In this document: positions 18,534-26,610 of the stretch, one piece after another
Numbering within the stretch: the first letter of the stretch is position 1
How the letters are laid out: each line of letters begins with the position of its first letter
NCBI GenBank assembly: GCA_947629645.1
Contig: CANREV010000010.1
Coordinates: 1-64,000 of the forward strand
Direction: 5' to 3'
Length of the DNA: 64,000 nucleotides
From: an uncultured Acetatifactor sp.
GTDB taxonomy: Bacteria; Bacillota; Clostridia; Lachnospirales; Lachnospiraceae
Translations under genes and position numbers: made by a program
Notes under the pieces: model-generated
What the model saw: the letters and a program-made list of their open reading frames with translations, nothing else
Database searches by the model: none
Told to the model about the DNA's origin: nothing

Positions 18534-19373
18534 ATGAAAGTAGGTATTATCGGCGCGGGCACCATGGGTGCCGGAATCGCGCAGGCATTTGCAATGACGG
18601 AAGGGTATGATGTGTGCCTTTGCGATATTAAACAGGAGTTTGCTGACGGCGGAAAAGCCAAGATCTTAAAAAATCTGAATTTCCTGGTTGGCAAGGAAAA
18701 AATCACCCAGGAGAAGGCGGACGCCGTTGCGGCAAAGATCGTTACCGGCCTGAAGGATATCTGTACGGATTGTGATCTGGTCATTGAAGTATGTCCTGAA
18801 AACATGGCTATCAAGAAACAGACCTTTGCGGAACTGCAGCAGATCGTAAAGAAGGATTGTATTTTTGCAACGAATACTTCCTCTCTCTCCATCACGGAGA
18901 TGGGAAACGGTCTGGATCGTCCTCTGATCGGTATGCATTTCTTTAATCCTGCGGACAGGATGAAACTGGTGGAAGTGATCGCGGGCGCTAACACCCCCGC
19001 GGATCTGGTGGAAAAGATCAAGAGCATTGCGACCGAGATCGGCAAGACTCCTGTTGAGGTGAATGAGGCCGCCGGATTTGTGGTAAACAGGATCCTGATT
19101 CCCATGATCAACGAAGCGATCAATGTTTACGCCGCAGGCGTTGCTTCCATAGCGGATATCGATGTAGCAATGCAGCTTGGCGCGAACCATCCTATGGGAC
19201 CGCTTGCGCTGGGCGATTATATCGGGCTTGACATTGTGCTGGCTATCATGGAAGTGATCTATGCGGAGACCGGAGATTCCAAGTATGCTCCCGCTCCTCT
19301 TTTAAGAAAGATGGTACGCGCAGGAAAGCTGGGCAAAAAGACCGGTGAAGGCTTCTATAACTATAACAAATAA
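18534..19373 (+). CDS. hbd: 3-hydroxybutyryl-CoA dehydrogenase
   Basis: A 279-residue NAD(P)-dependent enzyme reducing acetoacetyl-CoA to 3-hydroxybutyryl-CoA. The Rossmann motif GAGTMGAGIAQAF is at the N-terminus. The catalytic segment is GMHFFNPADRMKLVEVI, and the C-terminal helical domain carries VNRILIPMINEAI and GANHPMGPLALGD. It starts 16 bp after crt behind AAGGAGG. Confidence 0.96.
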   Translation: MKVGIIGAGTMGAGIAQAFAMTEGYDVCLCDIKQEFADGGKAKILKNLNFLVGKEKITQEKADAVAAKIVTGLKDICTDCDLVIEVCPENMAIKKQTFAELQQIVKKDCIFATNTSSLSITEMGNGLDRPLIGMHFFNPADRMKLVEVIAGANTPADLVEKIKSIATEIGKTPVEVNEAAGFVVNRILIPMINEAINVYAAGVASIADIDVAMQLGANHPMGPLALGDYIGLDIVLAIMEVIYAETGDSKYAPAPLLRKMVRAGKLGKKTGEGFYNYNK

Positions 19374-19394
19374 GCAAAGTAAATGATGTGAGCA

Positions 19395-19425
19395 GGGACA
19401 GACCCGAATCATGCGGGTTTGTCCC
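19395..19425 (+). other. Intercistronic hairpin between hbd and bcd
   Basis: A 12-bp stem GGGACAGACCCG / CGGGTTTGTCCC (one G-T pair) with a 7-nt loop and no following T run. It is probably a stabilising or processing structure that separates the first three genes from bcd-etfBA. Confidence 0.6.
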
Positions 19426-19455
19426 GAATTGCAGGAAAGTGGAGGATGAAATATC

Positions 19456-20622
19456 ATGGATTTTACATTATCCAAAGAACATGAGATGGCGAGACAGCTG
19501 TTCAGGGATTTTGCCGAGAACGAAGTAAAACCGCTCGCTCAGGAAGTTGACGAGGAGGAGCGTTTTCCCAGAGAAACCGTGGAGAAAATGGCAAAGTACG
19601 GTTTTATGGGTATCCCCGTTCCCAGAGAGTATGGCGGACAGGGCTGTGATATCCTGACCTATGTTATGTGTGTGGAGGAGCTTTCCAAGGTGTGCGGCAC
19701 CACAGGCGTTATCGTTTCCGCCCACACCTCCCTGTGCATTGACCCCATCCTGACTTACGGTACGGAAGAACAGAAGCAGAAGTATCTCCCCGACCTGGCA
19801 AGCGGCAGAAAGGTCGGCGCTTTCGGCCTGACTGAGCCCGGCGCCGGAACCGATGCGCAGGGACAGCAGACGAAAGCCGTTCTGGACGGGGACGAGTGGA
19901 TCTTAAACGGTTCCAAGTGCTTTATTACCAACGGGAAAGAGGCTGACGTTTACATTGTGATTGCCGTTACCGGCACCATTGAAAAGAACGGCAGAAAAAT
20001 GAAGGAAATCTCTTCCTTTATCGTGGAGAAGGGCACCCCCGGGTTTACCTTCGGTACCAAGGAGAAAAAGATGGGTATCCGCGGTTCTTCCACTTACGAG
20101 CTGATCTTTACAGACTGCCGCATCCCTAAGGAGAATATTCTGGGTAAACAGGGGCAGGGCTTTAAGATCGCTATGCACACCCTGGACGGCGGTCGTATCG
20201 GTATCGCAGCCCAGGCTTTGGGTATTGCCGAGGGCGCTCTGGAGAGAACCATCGCTTACACCAAGGAAAGAAAGCAGTTCGGAAAATCTATCAGCGGATT
20301 CCAGAATACACAATTCCAGCTGGCGGATATGGCTACCAAGGTGGAGGCAGCGAAGATGATGGTTTACAAGGCTGCTCTGAAAAAGGACGAATACAGGTCC
20401 AATCCCAAGATTTCTTATTCCGTGGAGGCCGCTATGGCGAAACTGTACGCGGCTGAGGTAGCTATGGAAGTCACCACTAAGGCTGTCCAGCTGCACGGCG
20501 GTTACGGCTATATCAGAGAGTATGATGTGGAGCGCATGATGCGCGATGCGAAGATCACGGAGATCTACGAGGGAACCAGCGAGGTGCAGAGAATGGTGAT
20601 CTCGGGCGCGCTTTTAAAGTAG
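19456..20622 (+). CDS. bcd: Butyryl-CoA dehydrogenase (acyl-CoA dehydrogenase)
   Basis: A 388-residue FAD acyl-CoA dehydrogenase. It has the signature FGLTEPGAGTDAQGQQT and the C-terminal ARMMRDAKITEIYEGTSEVQR-like segment, which includes the catalytic glutamate of the IYEGTSE motif. With the EtfAB pair encoded next it should reduce crotonyl-CoA to butyryl-CoA. In clostridia this complex bifurcates electrons from NADH to crotonyl-CoA and ferredoxin. Bifurcation is inferred from the gene order, not shown by the sequence. Confidence 0.95.
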   Translation: MDFTLSKEHEMARQLFRDFAENEVKPLAQEVDEEERFPRETVEKMAKYGFMGIPVPREYGGQGCDILTYVMCVEELSKVCGTTGVIVSAHTSLCIDPILTYGTEEQKQKYLPDLASGRKVGAFGLTEPGAGTDAQGQQTKAVLDGDEWILNGSKCFITNGKEADVYIVIAVTGTIEKNGRKMKEISSFIVEKGTPGFTFGTKEKKMGIRGSSTYELIFTDCRIPKENILGKQGQGFKIAMHTLDGGRIGIAAQALGIAEGALERTIAYTKERKQFGKSISGFQNTQFQLADMATKVEAAKMMVYKAALKKDEYRSNPKISYSVEAAMAKLYAAEVAMEVTTKAVQLHGGYGYIREYDVERMMRDAKITEIYEGTSEVQRMVISGALLK

Positions 20623-20689
20623 GGAAGCCGTCAGAAAAACTGTTTTGGAAAACGCATATGGAAAATAATAAATAGAAGGAGAAAAGACA

Positions 20690-21475
20690 ATGAAGATCGT
20701 TGTTTGTATCAAACAGGTGCCCGATACAAAGGGCGGCGTTAAATTTAATCCGGACGGAACGCTTGACAGAGGCGCGATGCTTGCGATCATGAACCCTGAT
20801 GACAAAGCTGGTCTGGAAGCTGCATTGAGATTGAAAGATCAGTTTGGAGCGGAGGTCACCGTGTTGACCATGGGTCTTCCCAAAGCTGCCGATGTGCTGC
20901 GCGAAGCCATTGCCATGGGCGCCGACAAGGGTATCCTTGTGACGGACAGAGTGCTGGGCGGCGCGGATACCTGGGCTACTTCCACCACCATCGCCGGTGC
21001 GTTGAGAAATCTCGACTATGATCTGATCATCACCGGCCGTCAGGCTATCGATGGCGATACCGCACAGGTAGGCCCCCAGATCGCGGAGCATCTGGGTATT
21101 CCCGTGATCTCCTACGCGCAGAATATTAAGATCGAGGGAGATAAAGTCATTGTGCAGAGACAGTATGACGACAGATATCATGTGCTGGAAGCAAAAATGC
21201 CTTGTCTGATCACCGCGCTTTCCGAGCTCAATGAGCCCCGCTATATGACGCCGGGAGGAATCTTTGACGCGTGTGCGGCAGAGATCACCACATGGGGAAG
21301 AGCCGATCTGAAGGATGTGGACGACAGTAATCTGGGCCTGAGCGGTTCTCCTACCAAGATCGCGAAAGCTTCCGACAAGGTCCGCAAGGGCGCGGGCGAG
21401 AAGGTGGTTCCTGATTCCGCAGAGGACGCGGTTGCCTACATTGTCGGTAAATTCAAAGAGAAGCACATCATATAG
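20690..21475 (+). CDS. etfB: Electron transfer flavoprotein, beta subunit
   Basis: A 261-residue EtfB, with N-terminus MKIVVCIKQVPDT, the NPDDKAGLEAALRLK region and the signature DLIITGRQAIDGDTAQVGPQ. It binds a nucleotide or flavin at the interface with EtfA and passes electrons to the Bcd flavin. It lies 67 bp after bcd behind AGAAGGAG. Confidence 0.95.
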   Translation: MKIVVCIKQVPDTKGGVKFNPDGTLDRGAMLAIMNPDDKAGLEAALRLKDQFGAEVTVLTMGLPKAADVLREAIAMGADKGILVTDRVLGGADTWATSTTIAGALRNLDYDLIITGRQAIDGDTAQVGPQIAEHLGIPVISYAQNIKIEGDKVIVQRQYDDRYHVLEAKMPCLITALSELNEPRYMTPGGIFDACAAEITTWGRADLKDVDDSNLGLSGSPTKIAKASDKVRKGAGEKVVPDSAEDAVAYIVGKFKEKHII

Positions 21476-21528
21476 CGGAGAAAGTTTCGTTGTATACAGC
21501 AAATGGTAAAATAATTGGAGGTTTGACC

Positions 21529-22593
21529 ATGAATAAGGATAGAGAGATGAATCTCGAAGAATATAAAGGCGTATTTGTATTTGCCCAGCAGGTAGACAAT
21601 GAGATCAGCGGAATTGCTTATGAATTGTTGGGTAAGGGTAAAGAACTGGCCGCAAAGCTGGAGACGGAAGTTACGGCGGTCCTGATCGGATATCAGGTGA
21701 AGGGGCTGGCCGACAAACTGGCGGAGTACGGCGCGGACAGAGTCATTGTTGTGGATGATCCGGAACTGGAAGTTTACAGAACGGAGCCTTACGCTCATGC
21801 GCTGGCTTCCGTGATCAACAAGTATAAGCCTGACATTATGCTGGTGGGCGCGACCGCGATCGGCAGAGACTTAGGCCCTACCGTTTCCGCAAGGGTTGCA
21901 ACCGGTCTGACGGCAGACTGTACGGTGCTGGAGATCGGTGATTTCCCTCTGGAGGCAAGACCGGGCGTGGAGCAGAAGCATAATCAGCTGCTGATGACCC
22001 GTCCCGCGTTCGGCGGCAATACCATCGCGACCATTGCGTGTCCCGACAACCGGCCCCAGATGGCAACGGTACGTCCCGGCGTTATGCAGAAGATCCAGCC
22101 CATTGCAGGCGCGAAGGCAGTAGTGGAGGAGTACAATCCCGGATTTACTCCCAATGATAAATATGTGACCATCAAAGAGGTGGTAAAGGCTGTCAGCGAT
22201 ACCGTGGATATCATGGACGCGAAGGTTCTGGTTTCCGGCGGACGCGGCCTGGGAAGCGCGGAAAACTTCAAAATTCTGGAGGATCTGGCGGAGGTTATGG
22301 GCGGTACCGTGTCCTGTTCCCGCGCCGTTGTGGATTCCGGCTGGAAGCCCAAGGATCTTCAGGTGGGACAGACCGGCAAGACGGTTCGTCCACAGATCTA
22401 TTTTGCGATCGGTATCTCCGGCGCTATTCAGCACGTTGCCGGTATGGAAGAGTCGGATCTGATCGTTGCCATCAACAAGGATGAAAGCGCTCCCATCTTT
22501 GACGTTGCGGACTACGGCATCGTGGGTGATCTGAATAAGATCGTTCCCGCCCTGACTGCAGCGCTGAAAGCGGAGAAAGCCGCGAAGAACTAA
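21529..22593 (+). CDS. etfA: Electron transfer flavoprotein, alpha subunit
   Basis: A 354-residue EtfA. The C-terminal FAD domain carries VLVSGGRGLGSAENF, VDSGWKPKDLQVGQTG and GISGAIQHVAGM followed by INKDESAPIFDVADYGIVGD. There is no ferredoxin extension at the N-terminus. The start at 21529 (MNKDREMNLEEY) follows TTGGAGGTTTGACC; an upstream in-frame start at 21490 lacks a site. It is the last gene of the operon, and its stop codon lies in the terminator stem. No butyryl-CoA:acetate CoA-transferase or butyrate kinase gene is nearby, so the last butyrate step must be encoded elsewhere. Confidence 0.95.
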   Translation: MNKDREMNLEEYKGVFVFAQQVDNEISGIAYELLGKGKELAAKLETEVTAVLIGYQVKGLADKLAEYGADRVIVVDDPELEVYRTEPYAHALASVINKYKPDIMLVGATAIGRDLGPTVSARVATGLTADCTVLEIGDFPLEARPGVEQKHNQLLMTRPAFGGNTIATIACPDNRPQMATVRPGVMQKIQPIAGAKAVVEEYNPGFTPNDKYVTIKEVVKAVSDTVDIMDAKVLVSGGRGLGSAENFKILEDLAEVMGGTVSCSRAVVDSGWKPKDLQVGQTGKTVRPQIYFAIGISGAIQHVAGMEESDLIVAINKDESAPIFDVADYGIVGDLNKIVPALTAALKAEKAAKN

Positions 22594-22622
22594 AGGAAAA
22601 GACAGGCCTGTGTTTTCCTTTT
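22592..22622 (+). terminator. Terminator of the butyryl-CoA operon
   Basis: AAAGGAAAA / TTTTCCTTT with an inner ACAGG/CCTGT pairing and a final T run. The stem starts inside the etfA stop codon. Confidence 0.85.
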
Positions 22623-22711
22623 GCGCGCCGAAATGACAGGAGGTTTTTGGAAAGCGGTACTAAGACAGACTATTCTGAGAATAAGATGTAAAAAACAGAA
22701 TAAAGTGAGAT

Positions 22712-23191
22712 ATGGTTATGGGAAGCGGAAATGTGAACTGGAGGACTTTGGCGATCAGCCTGGCCATCAGCCTTGGCACCGGCATTGTGAGTTCCTTTTT
22801 GTCAGGAGCGGGCATGGAACAATACAAAGCGCTGTATCAGCCGCCTCTTGCGCCGCCGGGATGGGTGTTTCCTGTGGTGTGGACGATCCTCTATATTTTG
22901 ATGGGGGTGGCCGCGTGGCTTGTCTATGAGACCGGAAAAAAAGAGAGCAGGCAGGCTTTGGCGCTGTATGGGATCCAACTGGTGTTAAACGGGGGATGGT
23001 CCATTCTCTTTTTCGGGCTGCAGGCCTATTTTCTGGCGTTTGCATGGTTGTTGCTCTTGTGGCTTTTTATTTACCTGACCATAAAACAATTCCTGCAAGT
23101 CAACCGTCTTGCAGGAATTTTGATGTTACCGTATTTGATCTGGGTCACTTTTGCCGGATATCTTAATCTGGCTATTGCGCTGAATACATAA
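22712..23191 (+). CDS. TspO/MBR family membrane protein
   Basis: A 159-residue, five-helix membrane protein of the TspO/translocator protein family. The signature region PPLAPPGWVFPVVWTILY is at about residues 45-63, followed by alternating helices ending in a WVTFAGYLNLAIALN-type C-terminus. Family members bind porphyrins and other tetrapyrroles and are linked to stress responses; the ligand here is unknown. The start is weakly supported (AGTGAGAT upstream), and an ATG two codons later is equally possible. A perfect 12-bp inverted repeat lies inside the gene at 23088-23119. Confidence 0.88.
   Translation: MVMGSGNVNWRTLAISLAISLGTGIVSSFLSGAGMEQYKALYQPPLAPPGWVFPVVWTILYILMGVAAWLVYETGKKESRQALALYGIQLVLNGGWSILFFGLQAYFLAFAWLLLLWLFIYLTIKQFLQVNRLAGILMLPYLIWVTFAGYLNLAIALNT
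23088..23119 (+). repeat. Perfect 12-bp inverted repeat inside the tspO-like gene
   Basis: AATTCCTGCAAG / CTTGCAGGAATT with an 8-nt loop, followed by TTTG. It would form a terminator-like hairpin inside the coding sequence. Confidence 0.7.
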
Positions 23192-23195
23192 CAGC

Positions 23196-24431
23196 TTACT
23201 TTTTGTCCAGATCAAGGCGCAGATGTCTGGGAAGACCGTCCACCATGACAGGCGACAATTCCGCCTGGATCAGCGGACGGATGTAATGGATCAGTTCATC
23301 GCTGACAAATGTGTTGTCGTTGATGATCCACTCCAAAGGCACTTTCTTTTCCACATTTGCAATTTTATGCACATCCTGGGTACTGGTGGTGCAGATATAG
23401 GGGTCATCGGATACACGGTCCAAAACGACCACTTTTCCGGTATCTCCGTCAAAAGCCGCTTTGACGGCAGCACCACCTACCTGAAATGCTTCCGTGATAT
23501 CCACGCGGGAAGTCATATGGGAAGCGCACCTCTGCAGAGTGCTCAACTCGATGGCACGGGATTTCACGCCCAGCTCATTGCCGATCTTGTCGGCCAGAAA
23601 CTTTGCAGAACCCTGAAGCTGCTTATGGCCAAACGCATCTACAAACTCTACATGCTCCGTCAATTCAAATACATATCTGCCGTCCGCCAGCTTGATGCCT
23701 TCGGAGACGGCGATCACGATAGATTTTCCATTTTTGCAAAGATCTTTTACCTTGGTCATGAACTTGTCAATGTCGAAAGGCACTTCGGGCAGATAAATCA
23801 GATCCACGCCCTCGCAGTCCTCCCCCTTGGACAGCGCTGTAGCGGCGGTGAGCCAGCCCGCGTTCCTTCCCATGATCTCAAGAATCGTGATGGTGGGATA
23901 GTCATACACCAGCCCATCGCGGATAATCTCTTTGGTAGCGGCGGCGATATATTTGGCAGCGCTTCCGTAACCGGGAGTGTGGTCGGTGCAGGCAAGGTCA
24001 TTGTCGATGGTTTTGGGAACGCCCATAAATTTAATGTCACTGCTGATCAGGATAGCGTAGTCGGACAGCTTTTTGATCGTATCCATGGAATCGTTGCCGC
24101 CGATGTAGAAGAAAGCTTCGATCTCCAGTTCTTTCAGTATCTCAAATATCTTATCGTACACTTCCTTTCCGTCCTTGATCTCCGGCAGTTTGTAACGGCA
24201 GGAGCCCAGGAAGGAAGAAGGAGTTCTCTTAAGGAGATCGATATCCAGATCTGACTTGATGTGTTCTGACAGATCCACATACTGTCTGTCCAGAAGTCCC
24301 TTGATACCGTGAATCATGCCATAAACCTTTTTCGCCCCGCGGTCCTTCGCAGTCTTAAACACCCCCACAAGACTGGAATTGATGACCGAGGTGGGCCCGC
24401 CTGATTGTCCAACAATAACATTTCCGTGCAT
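23196..24431 (-). CDS. pfp: Pyrophosphate-dependent 6-phosphofructokinase
   Basis: A 411-residue group II phosphofructokinase. The nucleotide loop reads IVGQSGGPTSVIN. The second motif is FFYIGGNDSMDT, where ATP enzymes have GGDGS, and the catalytic segment is GVPKTIDNDL. The Asp after GGN and the Lys of PKTIDND are the residues that mark PPi-dependent enzymes. It should catalyse the reversible PPi + fructose 6-phosphate reaction of glycolysis. The start MHGNVIVGQSGG has GAGG upstream at 24439-24443. It converges on the tspO-like gene with 4 bp between the stops. Confidence 0.93.
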   Translation of the reverse strand: MHGNVIVGQSGGPTSVINSSLVGVFKTAKDRGAKKVYGMIHGIKGLLDRQYVDLSEHIKSDLDIDLLKRTPSSFLGSCRYKLPEIKDGKEVYDKIFEILKELEIEAFFYIGGNDSMDTIKKLSDYAILISSDIKFMGVPKTIDNDLACTDHTPGYGSAAKYIAAATKEIIRDGLVYDYPTITILEIMGRNAGWLTAATALSKGEDCEGVDLIYLPEVPFDIDKFMTKVKDLCKNGKSIVIAVSEGIKLADGRYVFELTEHVEFVDAFGHKQLQGSAKFLADKIGNELGVKSRAIELSTLQRCASHMTSRVDITEAFQVGGAAVKAAFDGDTGKVVVLDRVSDDPYICTTSTQDVHKIANVEKKVPLEWIINDNTFVSDELIHYIRPLIQAELSPVMVDGLPRHLRLDLDKK

Positions 24432-24591
24432 AGAATAACCTCCTCAATATTTAATTTAGTACTTTTATCATATCACACAGGGGTGATTTTCTCAATCATG
24501 AAAAGCTATGTTTTTCTGCGCAGTCATTTACGGAAAGGCAGTAACAGGGCAATGGCTTCCTTCACGCGTTTTGCGCGCATCGGCGTAACGG

Positions 24592-24740
24592 TTCGGCGAA
24601 GGCAAAAGGCGTAACAATTCAGCGAAGACAAAAGGCGTAAGGGTTCAGCAAAGACAAAAGGCGTAATGGTTCGGCGAAGGTAAAAGGCGTAATGGTTCAA
24701 CGAAGGTAAAAGGCGTAATGGTTCAGCGAAGGCAAAAAGG
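24592..24740. repeat. Intergenic minisatellite, 26-bp unit, about 5.7 copies
   Basis: Head-to-tail copies of a unit like TTCAGCGAAGGCAAAAGGCG plus TAATGG begin at 24592, 24618, 24644, 24670, 24696 and 24722 with 80-95% identity. The 26-bp period is not a multiple of three and no reading frame uses it. It fills most of the 408-bp gap between the divergent pfp and ybaK genes, which otherwise shows no gene. Confidence 0.9.
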
Positions 24741-24839
24741 CAGAGCGAGAGAACGGAAAAACATGGTCTTAGGGTGATTTTTGTGATAAAATGTAAAAGA
24801 ATATTTTTCCTGACAGTTTAAAAATGAGGTGACGCGGAT

Positions 24840-25328
24840 ATGGCAAAGCAGAAAGATGTAAAAACCAATGCCATGAGGATCCTTGAGTCCATGAAGATCC
24901 CCTTTGAGCATTATACCTATGAGTGCGATGAATTTATAGACGGCCTGCAGATAGCGGACAAACTTTCACTGCCTTACGAAAAAGTGTATAAAACGCTGGT
25001 GACGGTGGGGAGCAGCAAAAATTATTATGTGTTTGTGATTCCGATTGCTAAAGAGCTTGATCTGAAAGCGGCGGCAAGGAGCGTGGGGGAGAAAAGCGTT
25101 GAGATGATACCTGTCAAAGAGATCAACAACGTGACGGGGTATATCAGAGGCGGCTGTACCGCGGTCGGTATGAAGAAGCAGTATGTTACAAGGATAGACA
25201 ATTCTGCTCTGGCACAGGAAAAAATTTTTGTCAGCGGAGGCAGGATCGGTTCCCAGCTGGAGCTTTTGCCCACAGATCTGGCGCGGGCGTCCAAGGCGGA
25301 ATTTGCCGATCTTGTGAGACATGAATGA
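24840..25328 (+). CDS. ybaK: Cys-tRNA(Pro) deacylase, YbaK/EbsC family
   Basis: A 162-residue free-standing editing domain that hydrolyses Cys-tRNA(Pro) mischarged by prolyl-tRNA synthetase. Family features are the N-terminal TNAMRILESMKIPFEHYTYE, VYKTLVTVGSSKNYYVFVIP with the catalytic Lys region, GYIRGGCTAVGMKK and the closing VSGGRIGSQLELLPTDL. GAGGTGACGCGGAT precedes the ATG. It lies 36 bp upstream of mtnA, with which it may be co-transcribed. Confidence 0.93.
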   Translation: MAKQKDVKTNAMRILESMKIPFEHYTYECDEFIDGLQIADKLSLPYEKVYKTLVTVGSSKNYYVFVIPIAKELDLKAAARSVGEKSVEMIPVKEINNVTGYIRGGCTAVGMKKQYVTRIDNSALAQEKIFVSGGRIGSQLELLPTDLARASKAEFADLVRHE

Positions 25329-25364
25329 CAGGAGGGTAAAATTAAAGGATTGGAAGAGAAAAGT

Positions 25365-26480
25365 ATGCAGAAAAACATTATGGAATACGATACCGTGGCG
25401 TTGGACGAGGCCGATAATGCGGTCGTTATTATCGACCAGACGAAGCTTCCCAACAAGATAGAATTGGTCGCTTTGAAGACGGCGCAGGAAATATGGGACG
25501 CCGTTTATCTGCTGAAAGTGCGCGGGGCGCCGGCGATTGGCGTGGCGGCAGCCATGGGACTCTATATTTTGTGCAGGCAGATCGATACGGAAGATTTCGG
25601 CGACTTTTATCGGCGATTATGTGAATATAAAGAGTATCTGGATTCTTCCAGACCCACGGCGGTCAACCTTTCCTGGGCTTTAAAGCGGATGGCGAAGGCA
25701 GCTTTAAAGGCGGGAAAAGAAGAGAGAAAATCAATCGCCCAGGTGAAGGAAATCCTGCATCAGGAGGCTTTAAAGATTCGTGATGAAGACGTTGAAGTCT
25801 GCCGCAAAATAGGGGAGAACGGACTAAGCCTGGTAAAGCCGGGGGACGGTATCCTGACTCATTGTAATGCAGGAAAGCTTGCAGCGATACAATACGGAAC
25901 CGCCACCGCGCCTATCTATCTGGGGCAGGAAAGAGGGTACCATTTTCATGTTTTCGCGGATGAGACCAGACCGCTGCTTCAGGGAGCCAGACTGACTGCT
26001 TTTGAACTGAACGCTTCAGGTGTAGATGTGACGCTGATCTGCGATAATATGTCCGCCAGCGTGATGGCCAAGGGATTGGTGCAGGCGGTGTTCGTAGGCT
26101 GTGACCGTGTGGCGGCAAACGGGGATACGGCGAACAAAATAGGCACCTCCGTGGTGGCCGCGGTGGCAAAGTATTACGGCGTGCCGATGTATGTCTGTGC
26201 CCCCACCTCCACCATCGATATGGAGACCCTTACGGGCGGGCAGATAAAGATTGAGGAACGTCCTGCCCGTGAAGTGACGAAGATGTGGTACAGGGAACCC
26301 ATGGCTCCGGCAGGCATCAGGGTATATAATCCGGCTTTTGATGTGACAGATCATGAATTGATCTCCGGCATCGTGACGGAATACGGCATCGCAGCGGCGC
26401 CCTATACGGAGAGCCTGAGAGAGATTATGTTAAAGAAGGCCGGAAATGCAAAAGCGGAACGGACTTCTGAAAACCAATGA
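25365..26480 (+). CDS. mtnA: S-methyl-5-thioribose-1-phosphate isomerase
   Basis: A 371-residue MtnA/eIF2B-family isomerase that converts methylthioribose 1-phosphate to methylthioribulose 1-phosphate. Visible motifs are LKVRGAPAIGVAAAMG, the catalytic Cys in ILTHCNAGKLA, ETRPLLQGARLTAFEL and the catalytic Asp in VGCDRVAANGDTANKIGT. The ATG at 25365 has GGAAGAG upstream; a TTG at 25350 is an alternative. No other methionine salvage gene is adjacent. The last seven residues and the stop lie in the first copy of a 40-bp tandem repeat. Confidence 0.92.
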   Translation: MQKNIMEYDTVALDEADNAVVIIDQTKLPNKIELVALKTAQEIWDAVYLLKVRGAPAIGVAAAMGLYILCRQIDTEDFGDFYRRLCEYKEYLDSSRPTAVNLSWALKRMAKAALKAGKEERKSIAQVKEILHQEALKIRDEDVEVCRKIGENGLSLVKPGDGILTHCNAGKLAAIQYGTATAPIYLGQERGYHFHVFADETRPLLQGARLTAFELNASGVDVTLICDNMSASVMAKGLVQAVFVGCDRVAANGDTANKIGTSVVAAVAKYYGVPMYVCAPTSTIDMETLTGGQIKIEERPAREVTKMWYREPMAPAGIRVYNPAFDVTDHELISGIVTEYGIAAAPYTESLREIMLKKAGNAKAERTSENQ

Positions 26481-26576
26481 GATATGGTCTGGAAAGGAAC
26501 GGACCTCTGAAAAGCAATGAGAGATGGTCTGGAAAGGAGCGGACCTCTGAAAACCAATGAGGTATGGTTTGGCAGC
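26457..26576. repeat. 40-bp tandem repeat, three copies, overlapping the end of mtnA
   Basis: Copies at 26457-26496, 26497-26536 and 26537-26576 share GGACcTCTGAAAAcCAATGA and ATGGTcTGG segments with about 90% identity. Copy 1 encodes the last residues of MtnA (ERTSENQ) and its TGA; the other copies are untranslated. Confidence 0.9.
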
Positions 26577-26610
26577 GGCGGGAGATGAGGCATAGGAAAG
26601 GCGGCAGGAT

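Noticed and set aside
24592..24740. CRISPR array
   Set aside because: The units are directly adjacent with no spacers, are imperfect, and no cas genes are present.
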